NCBI GenBank assembly: GCA_963769605.1 | Contig: CAVYML010000009.1 | Coordinates: 310,001-374,000, forward strand | Reading direction: 5' to 3' | DNA: 64,000 nt | Source of the DNA: Fen-1254 sp963769605 | GTDB taxonomy: Bacteria > Bacteroidota > Ignavibacteria > UBA10030 | Shown here: one piece after another, positions 46,676 through 55,490 of the stretch | Numbering within the stretch: position 1 is the stretch's first letter | Layout of the letters: every line of letters begins with the position of its first letter | Notes under the pieces: model-generated | What the model was told of the DNA's origin: nothing | Database searches by the model: none | What the model saw: only the letters and a program-made list of their open reading frames with translations | Translations under genes and position numbers: made by a program

Positions 46676-47004
46676 TTTTCATAAAAAATTAAACCGGACA
46701 GTTTTATTGAGCAGCATAGATTCCGTTTTTCATGCATTCTGTCATCGTACCATTTTCGGTAGATTCATAGATTGATAATATCAGAGCGTTTCAAATCACT
46801 TAAATAAAGAACGGTTCAATTTTAAAAATGTTTCTTTTGTTCACAAGAAAACTATCAATGGGTCAAGAGAAGTATCTTCCCTATTTTGGGATAAAATTAC
46901 CATATTACTGCCGAAACGCATCAGATGGAGTCCATCTTCAAGATGGGCTCCATCTAACAATATCGTTGATTTGATCGTTTAGAATTTGATGACTAAATTA
47001 CGGT
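46676..47004. other. Divergent promoter region between the efflux operon and the glycosyltransferase gene
   Basis: About 330 bp of AT-rich sequence between two divergently read genes. It should carry promoters for both. It contains copy 2 of the 33-bp double palindrome. I could not identify convincing -35/-10 pairs or operator sites. Confidence 0.5.
46923..46955 (-). repeat. 33-bp double-palindrome repeat, copy 2 (inverted relative to copy 1)
   Basis: AGATGGAGTCCATCT, a 3-nt spacer and AGATGGGCTCCATCT. This is the reverse complement of the 32967-32999 repeat apart from the spacer. It lies 50 nt upstream of the glycosyltransferase start codon, where it could affect transcription of that gene. 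Confidence 0.8.
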
Positions 47005-48882
47005 ATGACAGATCGAGTACACAAAAAAAGCCTTAAGAGGACGGATACAAAGGGATACATTAATGCTGTTCATTTCAATGTATTCATTATACTTGCCGCA
47101 ATTGCACTTTTTATTTTTAATTGCACGAATCTTCTTTTTACACAGGATGACGCCTATATATCGTTTCGTTATGCTGCAAATTTTCTTGCGGGTAAAGGAT
47201 TGGTCTATAATGCCGGAGAGCATGTTGAAGGATATACAAATTTTTTATGGGTGATGATCCTCGCATTTTTCAAAGGAGTTTTCGGGCTCGATTTCGTGTT
47301 TTTTTCCCGGCTTCTCGGAGTTCTCTCAGGTTCCGTAATTTTCATACTTCTCGTTTTCCTTTTTAAACAATCCTTTAAAACAACGCCGCCGGTTCTTTTA
47401 TTTTCATTATTCATCATGCTGTCGAGTAATTTATCGCTGCCGTATTGGGCAATTTCGAGCCTTGAGACCGCTGCGTTTTCTTGCATTGTACTCGTATCGA
47501 TTGCAACAGAATATAAATATCCTCGTATCACACCGGCCTTGCTCATTATTGCAACGCTCCTGCGGCCTGAGGGTGTCATTATTTTTGCAGCAATATTTAT
47601 CAATCGCTTTATAGCCGAGCGAAAAGTCCCCTGGTTTTTTAGTTTATTATATATTACGCCCCTCTTGCCTTTTATGGCATTTAAGATCTGGTATTATGGA
47701 TCCGTATTCCCCAATCCTTTTTATGCAAAAAGCGGAACCGGTCTGGAATATATTAAAAGTGGATTTGAATATGCATGGTTTTTTGCACGATCCATTGGCG
47801 TCTATGGTATTGTTTTTTTAGCGCCATTGTTGGCAGTAAAAAAACTCTGGCATAGATATTCCTTATTGTATATTGTTGTCATGCTTTATACCATGTATAT
47901 CGTCTGGGTAGGCGGTGATGTTCTTCCAGCCTATCGTTTTTTTGTTCCTGTTGTACCTATGCTCTATTTCCTTTTTGAGCTGTCCCTGATAGAATTCGCA
48001 GCGCTTCTTCATATCACTCCGAAGTACGCACAATTTGCCGTCCTTTTTGCTGCTGCGATATTTTCATACTTGTCTTATTTTCAGACACACGATTATATTT
48101 TTACATGCCGTGAAAGAGAGACAGGTCTCGGCGCTAAAATGAATTTTATGAGCACAATGCTGAAAACGCATGGCGGGCAGGAATTTTCGCTGGCTACAAC
48201 AACGATTGGACTAATTGGATACGAACTTCTCGATCATCGAGTTATCGACTTGCTGGGCCTTACCGATAAATACATCGCCCAGCATCCGGAGACGGTTGAA
48301 GGCATCACTGCAAGCTGGAAAGAACGCCGTTTTAATTGCCGCTATCTGCTGGAGCAGCAGCCGACATACATTATGTTTTCTACAGGCTATAAACCATCGG
48401 CGCCTGCCGAAAGAGCGCTTTTCTTACATTCCGAATTTCGCCGCAATTATTCTACGCTGCCGTTCACACATAATAATTCATATTATCCCGTATGGAGACG
48501 AATGGGATCAGTGGATATTTCAAAAGATGTTATTCATCCTGACATCGAATTCGTGAATAAAATAAATGCAGGATATAATGTATTGAAAAAGCCTAACGCA
48601 GCTTTAATGAATTTTCAAGAAGCCCGCCGACGGTTGGGTGAGAGTTTTACTCTTCTCTTTTATGCAATCGGAGATTGCTACCTGCAAATGGACCAAATCG
48701 ACAGCGCAAAATTCTATTTACAACAGGCATTATTATCGGATTCTCTTTGTGTTGAGGCAAGAATGGAATTGCTTGAAATTGCCGATAAGGCGAACGATCT
48801 GAAGGAATTTCTATCTCAACAAGCGTTCTTGAAAAAAACATCACCCTGGCTTCTTGATGACAACACTATGACACCTTTTTGA
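47005..48882 (+). CDS. GT-C fold membrane glycosyltransferase with TPR-like tail
   Basis: The 625-residue product has about ten hydrophobic segments between residues 25 and 370. The first periplasmic loop holds FTQDDAYISFRYAANFL and EHVEGYTNFLW, a DD motif and context shared with dolichyl/polyprenyl-phosphate sugar transferases of GT-C type (ArnT, PMT and AftB relatives). The C-terminal 90 residues look like TPR helices (AIGDCYLQMDQIDSAKFYLQ). It probably transfers a lipid-linked sugar to a periplasmic or envelope acceptor, unknown here. It is a single + strand gene among - strand neighbours, converging with aguA. Confidence 0.78.
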   Translation: MTDRVHKKSLKRTDTKGYINAVHFNVFIILAAIALFIFNCTNLLFTQDDAYISFRYAANFLAGKGLVYNAGEHVEGYTNFLWVMILAFFKGVFGLDFVFFSRLLGVLSGSVIFILLVFLFKQSFKTTPPVLLFSLFIMLSSNLSLPYWAISSLETAAFSCIVLVSIATEYKYPRITPALLIIATLLRPEGVIIFAAIFINRFIAERKVPWFFSLLYITPLLPFMAFKIWYYGSVFPNPFYAKSGTGLEYIKSGFEYAWFFARSIGVYGIVFLAPLLAVKKLWHRYSLLYIVVMLYTMYIVWVGGDVLPAYRFFVPVVPMLYFLFELSLIEFAALLHITPKYAQFAVLFAAAIFSYLSYFQTHDYIFTCRERETGLGAKMNFMSTMLKTHGGQEFSLATTTIGLIGYELLDHRVIDLLGLTDKYIAQHPETVEGITASWKERRFNCRYLLEQQPTYIMFSTGYKPSAPAERALFLHSEFRRNYSTLPFTHNNSYYPVWRRMGSVDISKDVIHPDIEFVNKINAGYNVLKKPNAALMNFQEARRRLGESFTLLFYAIGDCYLQMDQIDSAKFYLQQALLSDSLCVEARMELLEIADKANDLKEFLSQQAFLKKTSPWLLDDNTMTPF

Positions 48883-48907
48883 GTCGAGCGCATCATGAGA
48901 GGTTTCT

Positions 48908-49975
48908 TTATATTCCGCGTGAGGGCTGCTGCTGCGTCAGGCAATGTAAGGTTCCCTGGCCCAGCACCAGATCGACTGCATGGATTCCTATCACTTTCCT
49001 GCTGGAAAAGAGTTCCGAAAGAATCCCGAGGGCTTTTCGATCATTCGGATCGTTAAACGTCGGAACAATTACCACGTTATTGCCGATATAAAAATTAGCA
49101 TAGCTCGCCGGAAGCCTCTGCCCGTTGAAAGAGAGAGGCGCCGGCATAGGCAGAGAAATAGCGCCTAATTTTTCACCATGTGCAAGCCGGATTCCCTGTA
49201 ATCGCTCTTTGTTTTCCTGCGTCGGTTTATAATTCACATCCGCCGGGTTCGTTTCTTCAGCCATCACAACCGTTGAAGTATTGACAAACCGGCATATATC
49301 ATCAACATGGCCGTGTGTATCATCGCCGGCGATCCCGCTTCCAAGCCATACGACCTTCTCGGCGCCGAGATATTGCTTGAGCATTCCTTCATAATCCTCG
49401 CGTGTAAATCCCGGATTGCGTACCTGTATATCCGGATGCAGCAAGCATTCTTCAGTCGTCAGAACAGTTCCATTTCCGTTGACATCGATGCTCCCTCCCT
49501 CCAATTCCACTTCTTCTCCTTTATACATCACCGGCACTGCTGGAAGTTTCAGCGCATTCGCTGCCAGAAGATGAACCTGATCGTCTTTTTTCCAGTCCGG
49601 GTATTTAGACCATGCCCGGAACCGGAATCGCAGCACAGCAATATCGTTCTCCGGACTGCGCCGTGTAAAGATGGGACCCATATCGCGCGTCCATCCGCGA
49701 TTTGTAGAAAATCGGAAAAATTCAATCCGTTGAAGATCTGCGCCTTGCTGTTTGAGAATCAGTTTCACTTTTTTTTCGTGTTCTGCCGACTGCACAATAA
49801 TGCGGACGATTTCCCCTTCCGATAATTTTTTTGCCATCTCAGCAAACACCCATGGTATCGGTTCGAACTTCCCTGCCCAATCGTTCCGATTCGTAGGCCA
49901 GCACAGCCATGTAGCATCATGGCGTTCCCATTCTGCCGGCATCCGATACAGTGATGTCTCATTCGAAATATTCAT
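48908..49975 (-). CDS. aguA: Agmatine deiminase
   Basis: The product of about 355 residues starts at MNISNETSLYRMP, where the ATG overlaps the aguB stop as ATGA. A longer frame to 50059 is rejected for that reason. It has the agmatine deiminase pattern: NRGWTRDMGPIF, EGGSIDVNGNGTVLTTEECLL, GDDTHGHVDDICRFV and the catalytic Cys in GQGTLHCLTQQQPS near the end. It converts agmatine to N-carbamoylputrescine and ammonia. It is coupled to aguB, which does the next step. The arginine decarboxylase that would make agmatine is not in the window. Confidence 0.95.
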   Translation of the reverse strand: MNISNETSLYRMPAEWERHDATWLCWPTNRNDWAGKFEPIPWVFAEMAKKLSEGEIVRIIVQSAEHEKKVKLILKQQGADLQRIEFFRFSTNRGWTRDMGPIFTRRSPENDIAVLRFRFRAWSKYPDWKKDDQVHLLAANALKLPAVPVMYKGEEVELEGGSIDVNGNGTVLTTEECLLHPDIQVRNPGFTREDYEGMLKQYLGAEKVVWLGSGIAGDDTHGHVDDICRFVNTSTVVMAEETNPADVNYKPTQENKERLQGIRLAHGEKLGAISLPMPAPLSFNGQRLPASYANFYIGNNVVIVPTFNDPNDRKALGILSELFSSRKVIGIHAVDLVLGQGTLHCLTQQQPSRGI

Positions 49976-50895
49976 TTCTTTTTCCATTCCTCTTCCGAAA
50001 GAAATCTTTGCAATACACCTTCGTACTTGTCGACACGCCGGTCGCGGAGAAACGGCCAATTGCGCCTGATGTCTTCTTGATGTTTAAGGTCGACCGAAGC
50101 AATCAAGATTTCTTCCTTATCCGCGGACGCTTCTGCGAGTATAGCTCCCTGTGGATCGGCAATAAAAGAACTTCCCCAAAATTCTATACCTGGCGAATCC
50201 GGGAAAGGCTTTTCAAGCCCGATCCGGTTTACTGCAGCGACATACATTCCATTTGCTATAGCATGGCCGCGCTGCACGGTCTGCCATGCATCGAGCTGAG
50301 CTTTACCCTGATCCGCTTTCTCTTCCGGATGCCAGCCTATTGCAGTCGGATAAAACAACACCGAAGCGCCGAGCAGCGACGTAATGCGCGCGGCTTCCGG
50401 ATACCACTGATCCCAGCAAATGAGTGTGCCGATCCGTCCGTATTTTGTATTAAACGCCTGAAATCCGAGATCACCTGGAGTAAAATAGAATTTTTCATAA
50501 TATGCAGGATCATCAGGAATATGCATCTTCCGATACACACCCGCCAACGAACCGTCTGAATCAAGAATGGCTGCGCTGTTATAATAGATGCCCGCCGCTC
50601 TACGTTCAAAGACCGGAACAATAAGAACAACCCGATGTTTTCTGGCAATAGAGCTTAATGTTTTGGTTGTAGGACCGGGAATCGTTTCTGCCAGATCGAA
50701 GAACTTCGCGTCTTCCTGCTGGCAAAAGTACTGGGAACGGAACAGTTCCGGAAGACAGATAACCTGTGAGCCCTTTTTTGCCGCTTCACCAATACGATCA
50801 ATGGCTTTTTTTAGATTGGCGCCGATATCATTTGAGACCGACATTTGAATCAGTCCGATAGTGAATTTTTCAGTACCCTTGCTTTTCTTATTCAT
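49972..50895 (-). CDS. aguB: N-carbamoylputrescine amidohydrolase
   Basis: The 307-residue nitrilase-superfamily enzyme has the Glu-Lys-Cys triad visible in VICLPELFRSQYFC (Glu), VYRKMHIPDDPAYYEKFYF (Lys) and GTLICWDQWYPEAAR (Cys). The last motif and YPTAIGWHPEEK are typical of N-carbamoylputrescine amidases. It hydrolyses N-carbamoylputrescine to putrescine, CO2 and ammonia. It overlaps aguA by 4 nt, forming a two-gene polyamine unit. Confidence 0.95.
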   Translation of the reverse strand: MNKKSKGTEKFTIGLIQMSVSNDIGANLKKAIDRIGEAAKKGSQVICLPELFRSQYFCQQEDAKFFDLAETIPGPTTKTLSSIARKHRVVLIVPVFERRAAGIYYNSAAILDSDGSLAGVYRKMHIPDDPAYYEKFYFTPGDLGFQAFNTKYGRIGTLICWDQWYPEAARITSLLGASVLFYPTAIGWHPEEKADQGKAQLDAWQTVQRGHAIANGMYVAAVNRIGLEKPFPDSPGIEFWGSSFIADPQGAILAEASADKEEILIASVDLKHQEDIRRNWPFLRDRRVDKYEGVLQRFLSEEEWKKK

Positions 50896-51089
50896 CGATA
50901 ATCTCTCAATTATTCTCTATCAAAATAGCGAAAAATCCCTCAACAATAAATCGGCTTTTTTTACAATCCGTAGATGGCGCTGCAATTCTGCATGTTTTCT
51001 CGCTCAGAGGATCCGCTTGCGAATATGAAAAAACCGCCGGGAATGATCTGCTTTTTTGGAGGAATTGGGGAAATTGTTCCCTTACCGGA

Positions 51090-51590
51090 TCAGCGACGAT
51101 GGGGACGTTCAAGGCTATCTGCAGGATAATGTGCCTTCATGGAATCGCGCATTGCTTCACACCACGCTGCCATTACGGTTTTTTGATCTTCGGAGAATTT
51201 TGCATCTCGATGTATGAGGAGATACGATCCCAGCGGCATATCGCCTTTTTGTATTTCATTTTCTATCGACTTGAATTTTCGATATTGTTTACGCGGAGGA
51301 TAGGAAACGAATTCATCGAAATTTAATTCATGCTTCCCTTCGGTAATATGATGATTCATCCACCATCCGACAGGTTGAACATTTGCATACCATGGATACC
51401 GTGTATTGTTGCTGTGACAATCATAACAGGATTGCTGGATGACCTGTTGGGTGTTTGCAGGCACAGGAAATGCGGCAAATATTTCTTGAGCGCTGGATTG
51501 AAGGGCAATATTCCGTGCAGGCTGCACGAACTGAATTCCCGCAAGAGCGGCAATAAACACGAGAATGACTATTTTTATCCAGCGTTTCAT
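51090..51590 (-). CDS. Haem-binding-domain protein (small c-type cytochrome-like), membrane-anchored or exported
   Basis: The product of about 166 residues from MKRWIKIVILVFI has an N-terminal signal or anchor helix and one CYDCH haem motif in QQSCYDCHSNNTRYPWYA, followed by QPVGWWMNHHITEGKHELNF. This is the haem-binding domain common in Bacteroidota and relatives, often near oxidative or phosphatase-like genes. The start is chosen over a longer frame at 51647 because the hydrophobic segment then lies at the N-terminus. The role is unknown. It stands alone, 195 nt from aguB. Confidence 0.85.
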   Translation of the reverse strand: MKRWIKIVILVFIAALAGIQFVQPARNIALQSSAQEIFAAFPVPANTQQVIQQSCYDCHSNNTRYPWYANVQPVGWWMNHHITEGKHELNFDEFVSYPPRKQYRKFKSIENEIQKGDMPLGSYLLIHRDAKFSEDQKTVMAAWCEAMRDSMKAHYPADSLERPHRR

Positions 51591-51733
51591 TAGGAATCCT
51601 TTACTGTGCTGTTTATATAACACGATTCTGCAATAAAAGAATCCCAATACACAAGAAACGAAAGCTTATTTTAGAAACGGAGTATTTGATAGCGAGAAGT
51701 AAACTGTACAATTATTTCTTAATACTAATCCGA

Positions 51734-51916
51734 CTAATCCGTTGCTACTTCTCGATCTATTGCTTCTGCAACCGCATCGTACCATTCGATTTTATCAAGA
51801 ATCTTATCGATGACTTTTTGTAATTCTTTTTCCCGAAGTTTACGCCCGACAGTTTCCTCTGCAACGGTTTGCACATCACCAACCGTAACGTAATAGATGT
51901 GTTTGCGTGAATCCAT
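51734..51916 (-). CDS. Small unrecognised protein, paralogous to the next one (copy 1)
   Basis: The 60-residue acidic/basic helical protein is preceded by a good AAAGGGG ribosome-binding site. It shares a pattern with the neighbour at 51994-52188: a V-x-x-G-x-VQ-x-x-A core, then R-x-L-x-x-x-EL-x-x-V, then a conserved AI-D segment. I recognise this as a small-protein pattern of unknown function seen in other bacteria, but cannot name it. The pair lies directly downstream of the type II restriction gene on the same strand, so a link with defence or regulation is conceivable. Confidence 0.55.
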   Translation of the reverse strand: MDSRKHIYYVTVGDVQTVAEETVGRKLREKELQKVIDKILDKIEWYDAVAEAIDREVATD

Positions 51917-51993
51917 AAGTATTATCCCCTTTATTCTTGATAACTGATATGAACTGATTTTTTTCTTTTGCTATTTGCTTAGACTTTTTTGTT

Positions 51994-52188
51994 TTAGTCT
52001 TTGGCAAGTCTGACAGCATCATCAATGGCTGTTTCAAAAACAGTTTCGATATCAAAACCGAGTCCTTCTTCCAATCCATCTTTTACCAGAAGAAGTTCTG
52101 AATCTGTTAGTCTGCGATTTATTCTTTGCTTGGCTTCTGCTTGAACCCAACCAACATTAACTGAAAACAATATTTCAGCATCTTTCAT
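51994..52188 (-). CDS. Small unrecognised protein, paralogous to the previous one (copy 2)
   Basis: The product is 64 residues from MKDAEILFSVNVGW, with a strong GGAGG ribosome-binding site at the right spacing. A longer frame adds seven unlikely residues. The GWVQAEAKQRINRRLTDSEL stretch and FETAIDDAV match the equivalent parts of the 51734-51916 protein, implying duplication. It is predicted mainly helical and has no signal peptide. It is separated from copy 1 by 77 nt and from the restriction gene by 186 nt. Function unknown. Confidence 0.6.
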   Translation of the reverse strand: MKDAEILFSVNVGWVQAEAKQRINRRLTDSELLLVKDGLEEGLGFDIETVFETAIDDAVRLAKD

Positions 52189-52374
52189 ATATGATCCTCC
52201 ACAACCCAAAGAATTTTTACAAATTTAATTATTCTCGTATGTTTATAAGACATTTCCCGTCAGCAAAAAAGCAAATCGCCTGAATCTACGCCATATTACC
52301 AAGTGAATCATGTTCCTCATATTGCAATTTCGCGATGAATTAAAACTTTGGATAACGAATGAACTATAATGATT

Positions 52375-53142
52375 TTATCTCTTTGTTTTTAACTGAGTTG
52401 CAGCTGAATTCATAATCACTATTTTTTCCCAATCAATTGAACCGTTTGCTTTGCAAAATTCATTTATAAATTGTTTCGTGAATATATTTATCATCTGAGA
52501 ATATGCTTTTATAAAATCTTCGTTTCGTTCCTTCGCTTTATGCCCTAACGGCTCAATAATTTCAATATATAGATTATGATCTCCCGATATAAATTCCCAA
52601 AACTCTTGACCACAGTATTTAAAGTAATCGCCACCTTTCTTCGGGAATTTATGCGGCTTTTTATCGCGACCATAACAGCATCCATTTATTGCTAAGACAT
52701 TTAATTTTGAACCACTCGTTGACAATGTCTTCTTTGCATCTCCGAACTCAAGAACCATCTTTTCTAACTGACTATTGTTCCCCCAATTAGGTCCAGATTT
52801 AATATTTACGATATACCGATTGCCGTCTTTATTAAACTCTAAATCTATTCCTGGTATTCCGGATTTCCAACCATGATAAATATTTTTATTAATAAAAATC
52901 GCCAATCCTTCCAACCAATCCCCAAATATTGTTTCTTCATTTGAAGAGATATGAGCATCAACTAAGGTCTTCACTATCTTCTCAGCGGTAAGAATATACT
53001 TCGCTTTAAAGAGATATGGATTTTTTCTTTTTAATACCTGCGATAATTTTAATTCTTCTATACTCGCAATTCTTTTTTGATGAAATATGCCGATATTGTC
53101 TTCAACATATCTTATCACTTTTTTCATTAAATATTTTTTCAT
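52375..53142 (-). CDS. Type II restriction endonuclease, PmeII-like family
   Basis: The 255-residue product resembles PmeII-family restriction enzymes: LKLSQVLKRKNPYLFKAKYI at about 30-50, EETIFGDWLEGLAIFI, then a PD-(D/E)xK-like core with GIDLEFNKDGNRYIVNIKSG (acidic residue and IKSG), followed by NVLAINGCCYGRD and YFKYCGQEFWEFISGD. Its start overlaps the methyltransferase stop by 4 nt, which is typical of a type II pair. The target sequence is not readable. Family naming is from memory of these motifs and is less certain than the restriction role. Confidence 0.78.
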   Translation of the reverse strand: MKKYLMKKVIRYVEDNIGIFHQKRIASIEELKLSQVLKRKNPYLFKAKYILTAEKIVKTLVDAHISSNEETIFGDWLEGLAIFINKNIYHGWKSGIPGIDLEFNKDGNRYIVNIKSGPNWGNNSQLEKMVLEFGDAKKTLSTSGSKLNVLAINGCCYGRDKKPHKFPKKGGDYFKYCGQEFWEFISGDHNLYIEIIEPLGHKAKERNEDFIKAYSQMINIFTKQFINEFCKANGSIDWEKIVIMNSAATQLKTKR

Positions 53143-54095
53143 TTGAATAGTTCCCCGTTGTTCGATGATGATTCTTTAACTCGCTGTCCCGCCAATTGAC
53201 AAAATTCTTTTAATATTTCAATACCAATATATCTTCGTCCGGTTCTTTTTGCGGCGACGGCCGTGCTGCCTGAACCCAGGAATGGGTCAAGGATAATATC
53301 TCCAGGCTTTGTGAAGAGCCTTATAAACCACTCCGGTAAAGATGTGGGAAATGCAGCGCTATGATTTTTATTAGAAGATTCAGTTGCCAAATGCAATACG
53401 TTATCCGGATATGCCAATTCCCTGCCTACCCAATTAGATATATTCTTGCCAAAGCCGCTTCCCACCTTGGATTCATCCCGGCGTCTATCCGTTTCACTGA
53501 GCTTCTTAAGACGTGTCTTTGCCCAATCACCCATTGGCACCCTAACTGCCTCTTGATACATTGTAAAGTTCTTTTCTTTATTGAAATGAAAACAATGTTC
53601 CCAGCCGTCCCGGAATCTATTTGGCCATTTCCCCGGATAACTATTTTTTTTATGCCATAAATATTCTTCCGTCCAAAGCCATCCTTGCTTCTTTAATTCA
53701 AGAACAAGTTCAAGAACGTATGTTTGTCTTTCTCCATCCGACACGCCTTCTTTGATATTAAGGATAAACGATCCCGATGGTTTCAATACTCTGAGTAATT
53801 CTTTCGCAATAGGCAAAAACCAACGAACATATTTATCCGGATGAATTCCGCCATAAGAATTCGTCCTCTTATCTGCATAAGGCGGAGACGTTACAATTAA
53901 ATCAATAGTACAATCAGGAATATTCGGAAGTATGTGAAGAGCGTCTCCACAAATTATCGAATCAAGTGGCATCAAGGAATGCGGTAAAGCAGTATCGATA
54001 TACCAGATTGCCTGCTCTTCGGCTACCTGCATTTTGTTCATTACAGATTTTTCAGTTCTATGCTTGTGTATTTTATTTATTTTCGCTTTAGTCAT
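53139..54095 (-). CDS. Type II DNA methyltransferase (beta class, TSPPY motif)
   Basis: The 318-residue product has catalytic motif IV TSPPYADKR near residue 70 and the AdoMet motif I region DPFLGSGSTAVAAKRTGR near residue 265, the beta-class order. TSPPY is common in N4-cytosine methylases but also occurs in N6-adenine ones. It would protect the target of the downstream restriction enzyme. The N-terminal 30 residues are weakly conserved, and a later Met (about residue 19 or 22) could be the true start. The gene lies 174 nt from the mobile element, in a region of likely horizontal transfer. Confidence 0.92.
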   Translation of the reverse strand: MTKAKINKIHKHRTEKSVMNKMQVAEEQAIWYIDTALPHSLMPLDSIICGDALHILPNIPDCTIDLIVTSPPYADKRTNSYGGIHPDKYVRWFLPIAKELLRVLKPSGSFILNIKEGVSDGERQTYVLELVLELKKQGWLWTEEYLWHKKNSYPGKWPNRFRDGWEHCFHFNKEKNFTMYQEAVRVPMGDWAKTRLKKLSETDRRRDESKVGSGFGKNISNWVGRELAYPDNVLHLATESSNKNHSAAFPTSLPEWFIRLFTKPGDIILDPFLGSGSTAVAAKRTGRRYIGIEILKEFCQLAGQRVKESSSNNGELFK

Positions 54096-54261
54096 TGTGT
54101 TGGTTTGTCCTCACACAAAATGTAGCCAAACCTTGCCTGTGTTGCAACGGCATATTCCCGGTTTAATATCGTGAACTTTTAGAATTCTTAAGGAAAAAAT
54201 AAACCGCTGCAACCCCTGAAGTGGTTCTTAGATTCAATTTAATGGATTACACAAAAGATGT

Positions 54262-54269
54262 CAAGCCGC
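54262..54269. repeat. 8-bp target-site duplication, left
   Basis: CAAGCCGC directly abuts the left terminal inverted repeat. The same 8 bp abut the right end at 56072-56079. Joining the flanks would restore one copy in a continuous intergenic sequence upstream of the radical SAM gene. Confidence 0.85.
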
Positions 54270-54530
54270 GGTAGTGTCTTAATTTGAATTTAATAATCTG
54301 TAAAATGAGGGAAAGAATGGAACCTATAGAAAAATAGATTTATTTAACAACCCTCCAAGAAAAACCACTAGTCGTCTAAGGACATATAGATAGCGCGATG
54401 CCTGATTAAAGCACTTCTGTCGCTGAAAGGAAATTCGGGTTCTACAAAATACAATTCTACACCGAACGCCAACGTACATATACCGGTAAGGTTTACAGTA
54501 TTTTTGAGCCAATACGAATTAATCATAGCT

Positions 54531-54926
54531 TTATTTTAGAGCAAGCGAAATACATATTGCATTATCAATTTCTTTCATTCGATCAAGAGAGAGTGTCCCC
54601 AATTTATTGATTAATCTTTGAGTTTTGTCTAAGCTTCTTATCTGTCCACAATGGACAAAACTTTCTACGGATAGTCCGCCTTCGCCCTTTTTAAGAAGTG
54701 TCATAATGGGCAATAATTTAAACCCCGCTTTAACGGAAGATATAGGTGCAATAATCGTAATTGAGCTATGTTGATTCCCAATGTTATTTTGGATTATTAC
54801 TGCTGGTCTTATTTTCCCTATCTCAGAACCAAGAACTGGATCAAGATTGACCTCGTAAATATCGCCACGAAGTAACGGCAAAATCAATCCAGAGTTATTC
54901 AATATCGACATATTTCCATTCTTCAT
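54531..54926 (-). CDS. MazF/PemK-family endoribonuclease toxin
   Basis: The product is about 131 residues (126 if the start is the second Met). The MazF/PemK pattern is seen in LRGDIYEVNLDPVLGSEIGKIRP at the N-terminus, split here by its length limit into LRGDIYEVNLDP and GSEIGKIRPAVIIQNN, followed by ITIIAPISS and CGQIRSLDKTQRLINKLGTL. Such toxins cut mRNA and are held inactive by the partner antitoxin. The gene overlaps the antitoxin gene by about 30 nt and lies inside the TIR-bounded element, where it would help maintain the element in the population. Confidence 0.92.
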   Translation of the reverse strand: MKNGNMSILNNSGLILPLLRGDIYEVNLDPVLGSEIGKIRPAVIIQNNIGNQHSSITIIAPISSVKAGFKLLPIMTLLKKGEGGLSVESFVHCGQIRSLDKTQRLINKLGTLSLDRMKEIDNAICISLALK

Positions 54927-55149
54927 TCATCTGTTTATCAAGTTCGTAATTTGCCTGATATCCAATCTCTAGCTCTTTATTAATTTTTTCCGATTTTAAT
55001 CTCTCTAACTTTTCCTCAAGAGACTCCCTTATTATTTCACTTAACGATGAATTGTTATCGTTTGCGGCTTGGTGAATGCGATCATATAAATCACGCGAAG
55101 CCGAAAAATTAATTTTTTTCACAGACCATGCAGTGCCCGCGATACTCAT
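54895..55149 (-). CDS. Ribbon-helix-helix antitoxin of the MazEF-like pair
   Basis: The product is about 84 residues from MSIAGTAWSVKK, chosen because AAAGGGA precedes it. A longer frame starts at 55164. The N-terminal half is a ribbon-helix-helix-like DNA-binding domain (KKINFSASRDLYDRIHQAAN, SLSEIIRESLEE). The C-terminal half is a charged helix ending in NEEWKYVDIE, suited to wrap the toxin. It likely represses its own promoter in the adjacent 340-bp gap. It overlaps the toxin gene. Confidence 0.85.
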   Translation of the reverse strand: MSIAGTAWSVKKINFSASRDLYDRIHQAANDNNSSLSEIIRESLEEKLERLKSEKINKELEIGYQANYELDKQMNEEWKYVDIE

Positions 55150-55490
55150 TTTTTCCCTTTCCATTATATACTAAGAACTCCACATCTTTTGTATACTGAG
55201 TTTGCAACAAATTGATATGTAATATTGTTCCATTTATTTTTGCGCATAAATATACATACACAAACGACATACTGAAGTTAAGTCCATTTTTTTTTATTGT
55301 CAAGGGATATTTAATATTGCCTGCCTTCGCATACAGCTGGTAAGTGGCGACCTTTCCGCGAATGCCGCCAGCTTAATACGCCCATAACTTATTGTGACGT
55401 AACGAGTTGCCATTTTATTAAAAAGTAGTTTGACAAATAGCGCAGAATTGTGCAGCTTAACGATAAGATAAATATATAGGAGACTCTAAA
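55150..55490. other. Divergent promoter region inside the mobile element
   Basis: About 340 bp, AT-rich, between the antitoxin gene (- strand) and the HARE-HTH gene (+ strand). It should contain both promoters and the antitoxin operator. I did not find a clear palindromic operator or other genes. Confidence 0.45.

Noticed and set aside
54324..54512. 62-codon - strand frame inside the mobile element
   Set aside because: Composition unlike its neighbours, no recognisable domain and no clear ribosome-binding site; not a transposase.
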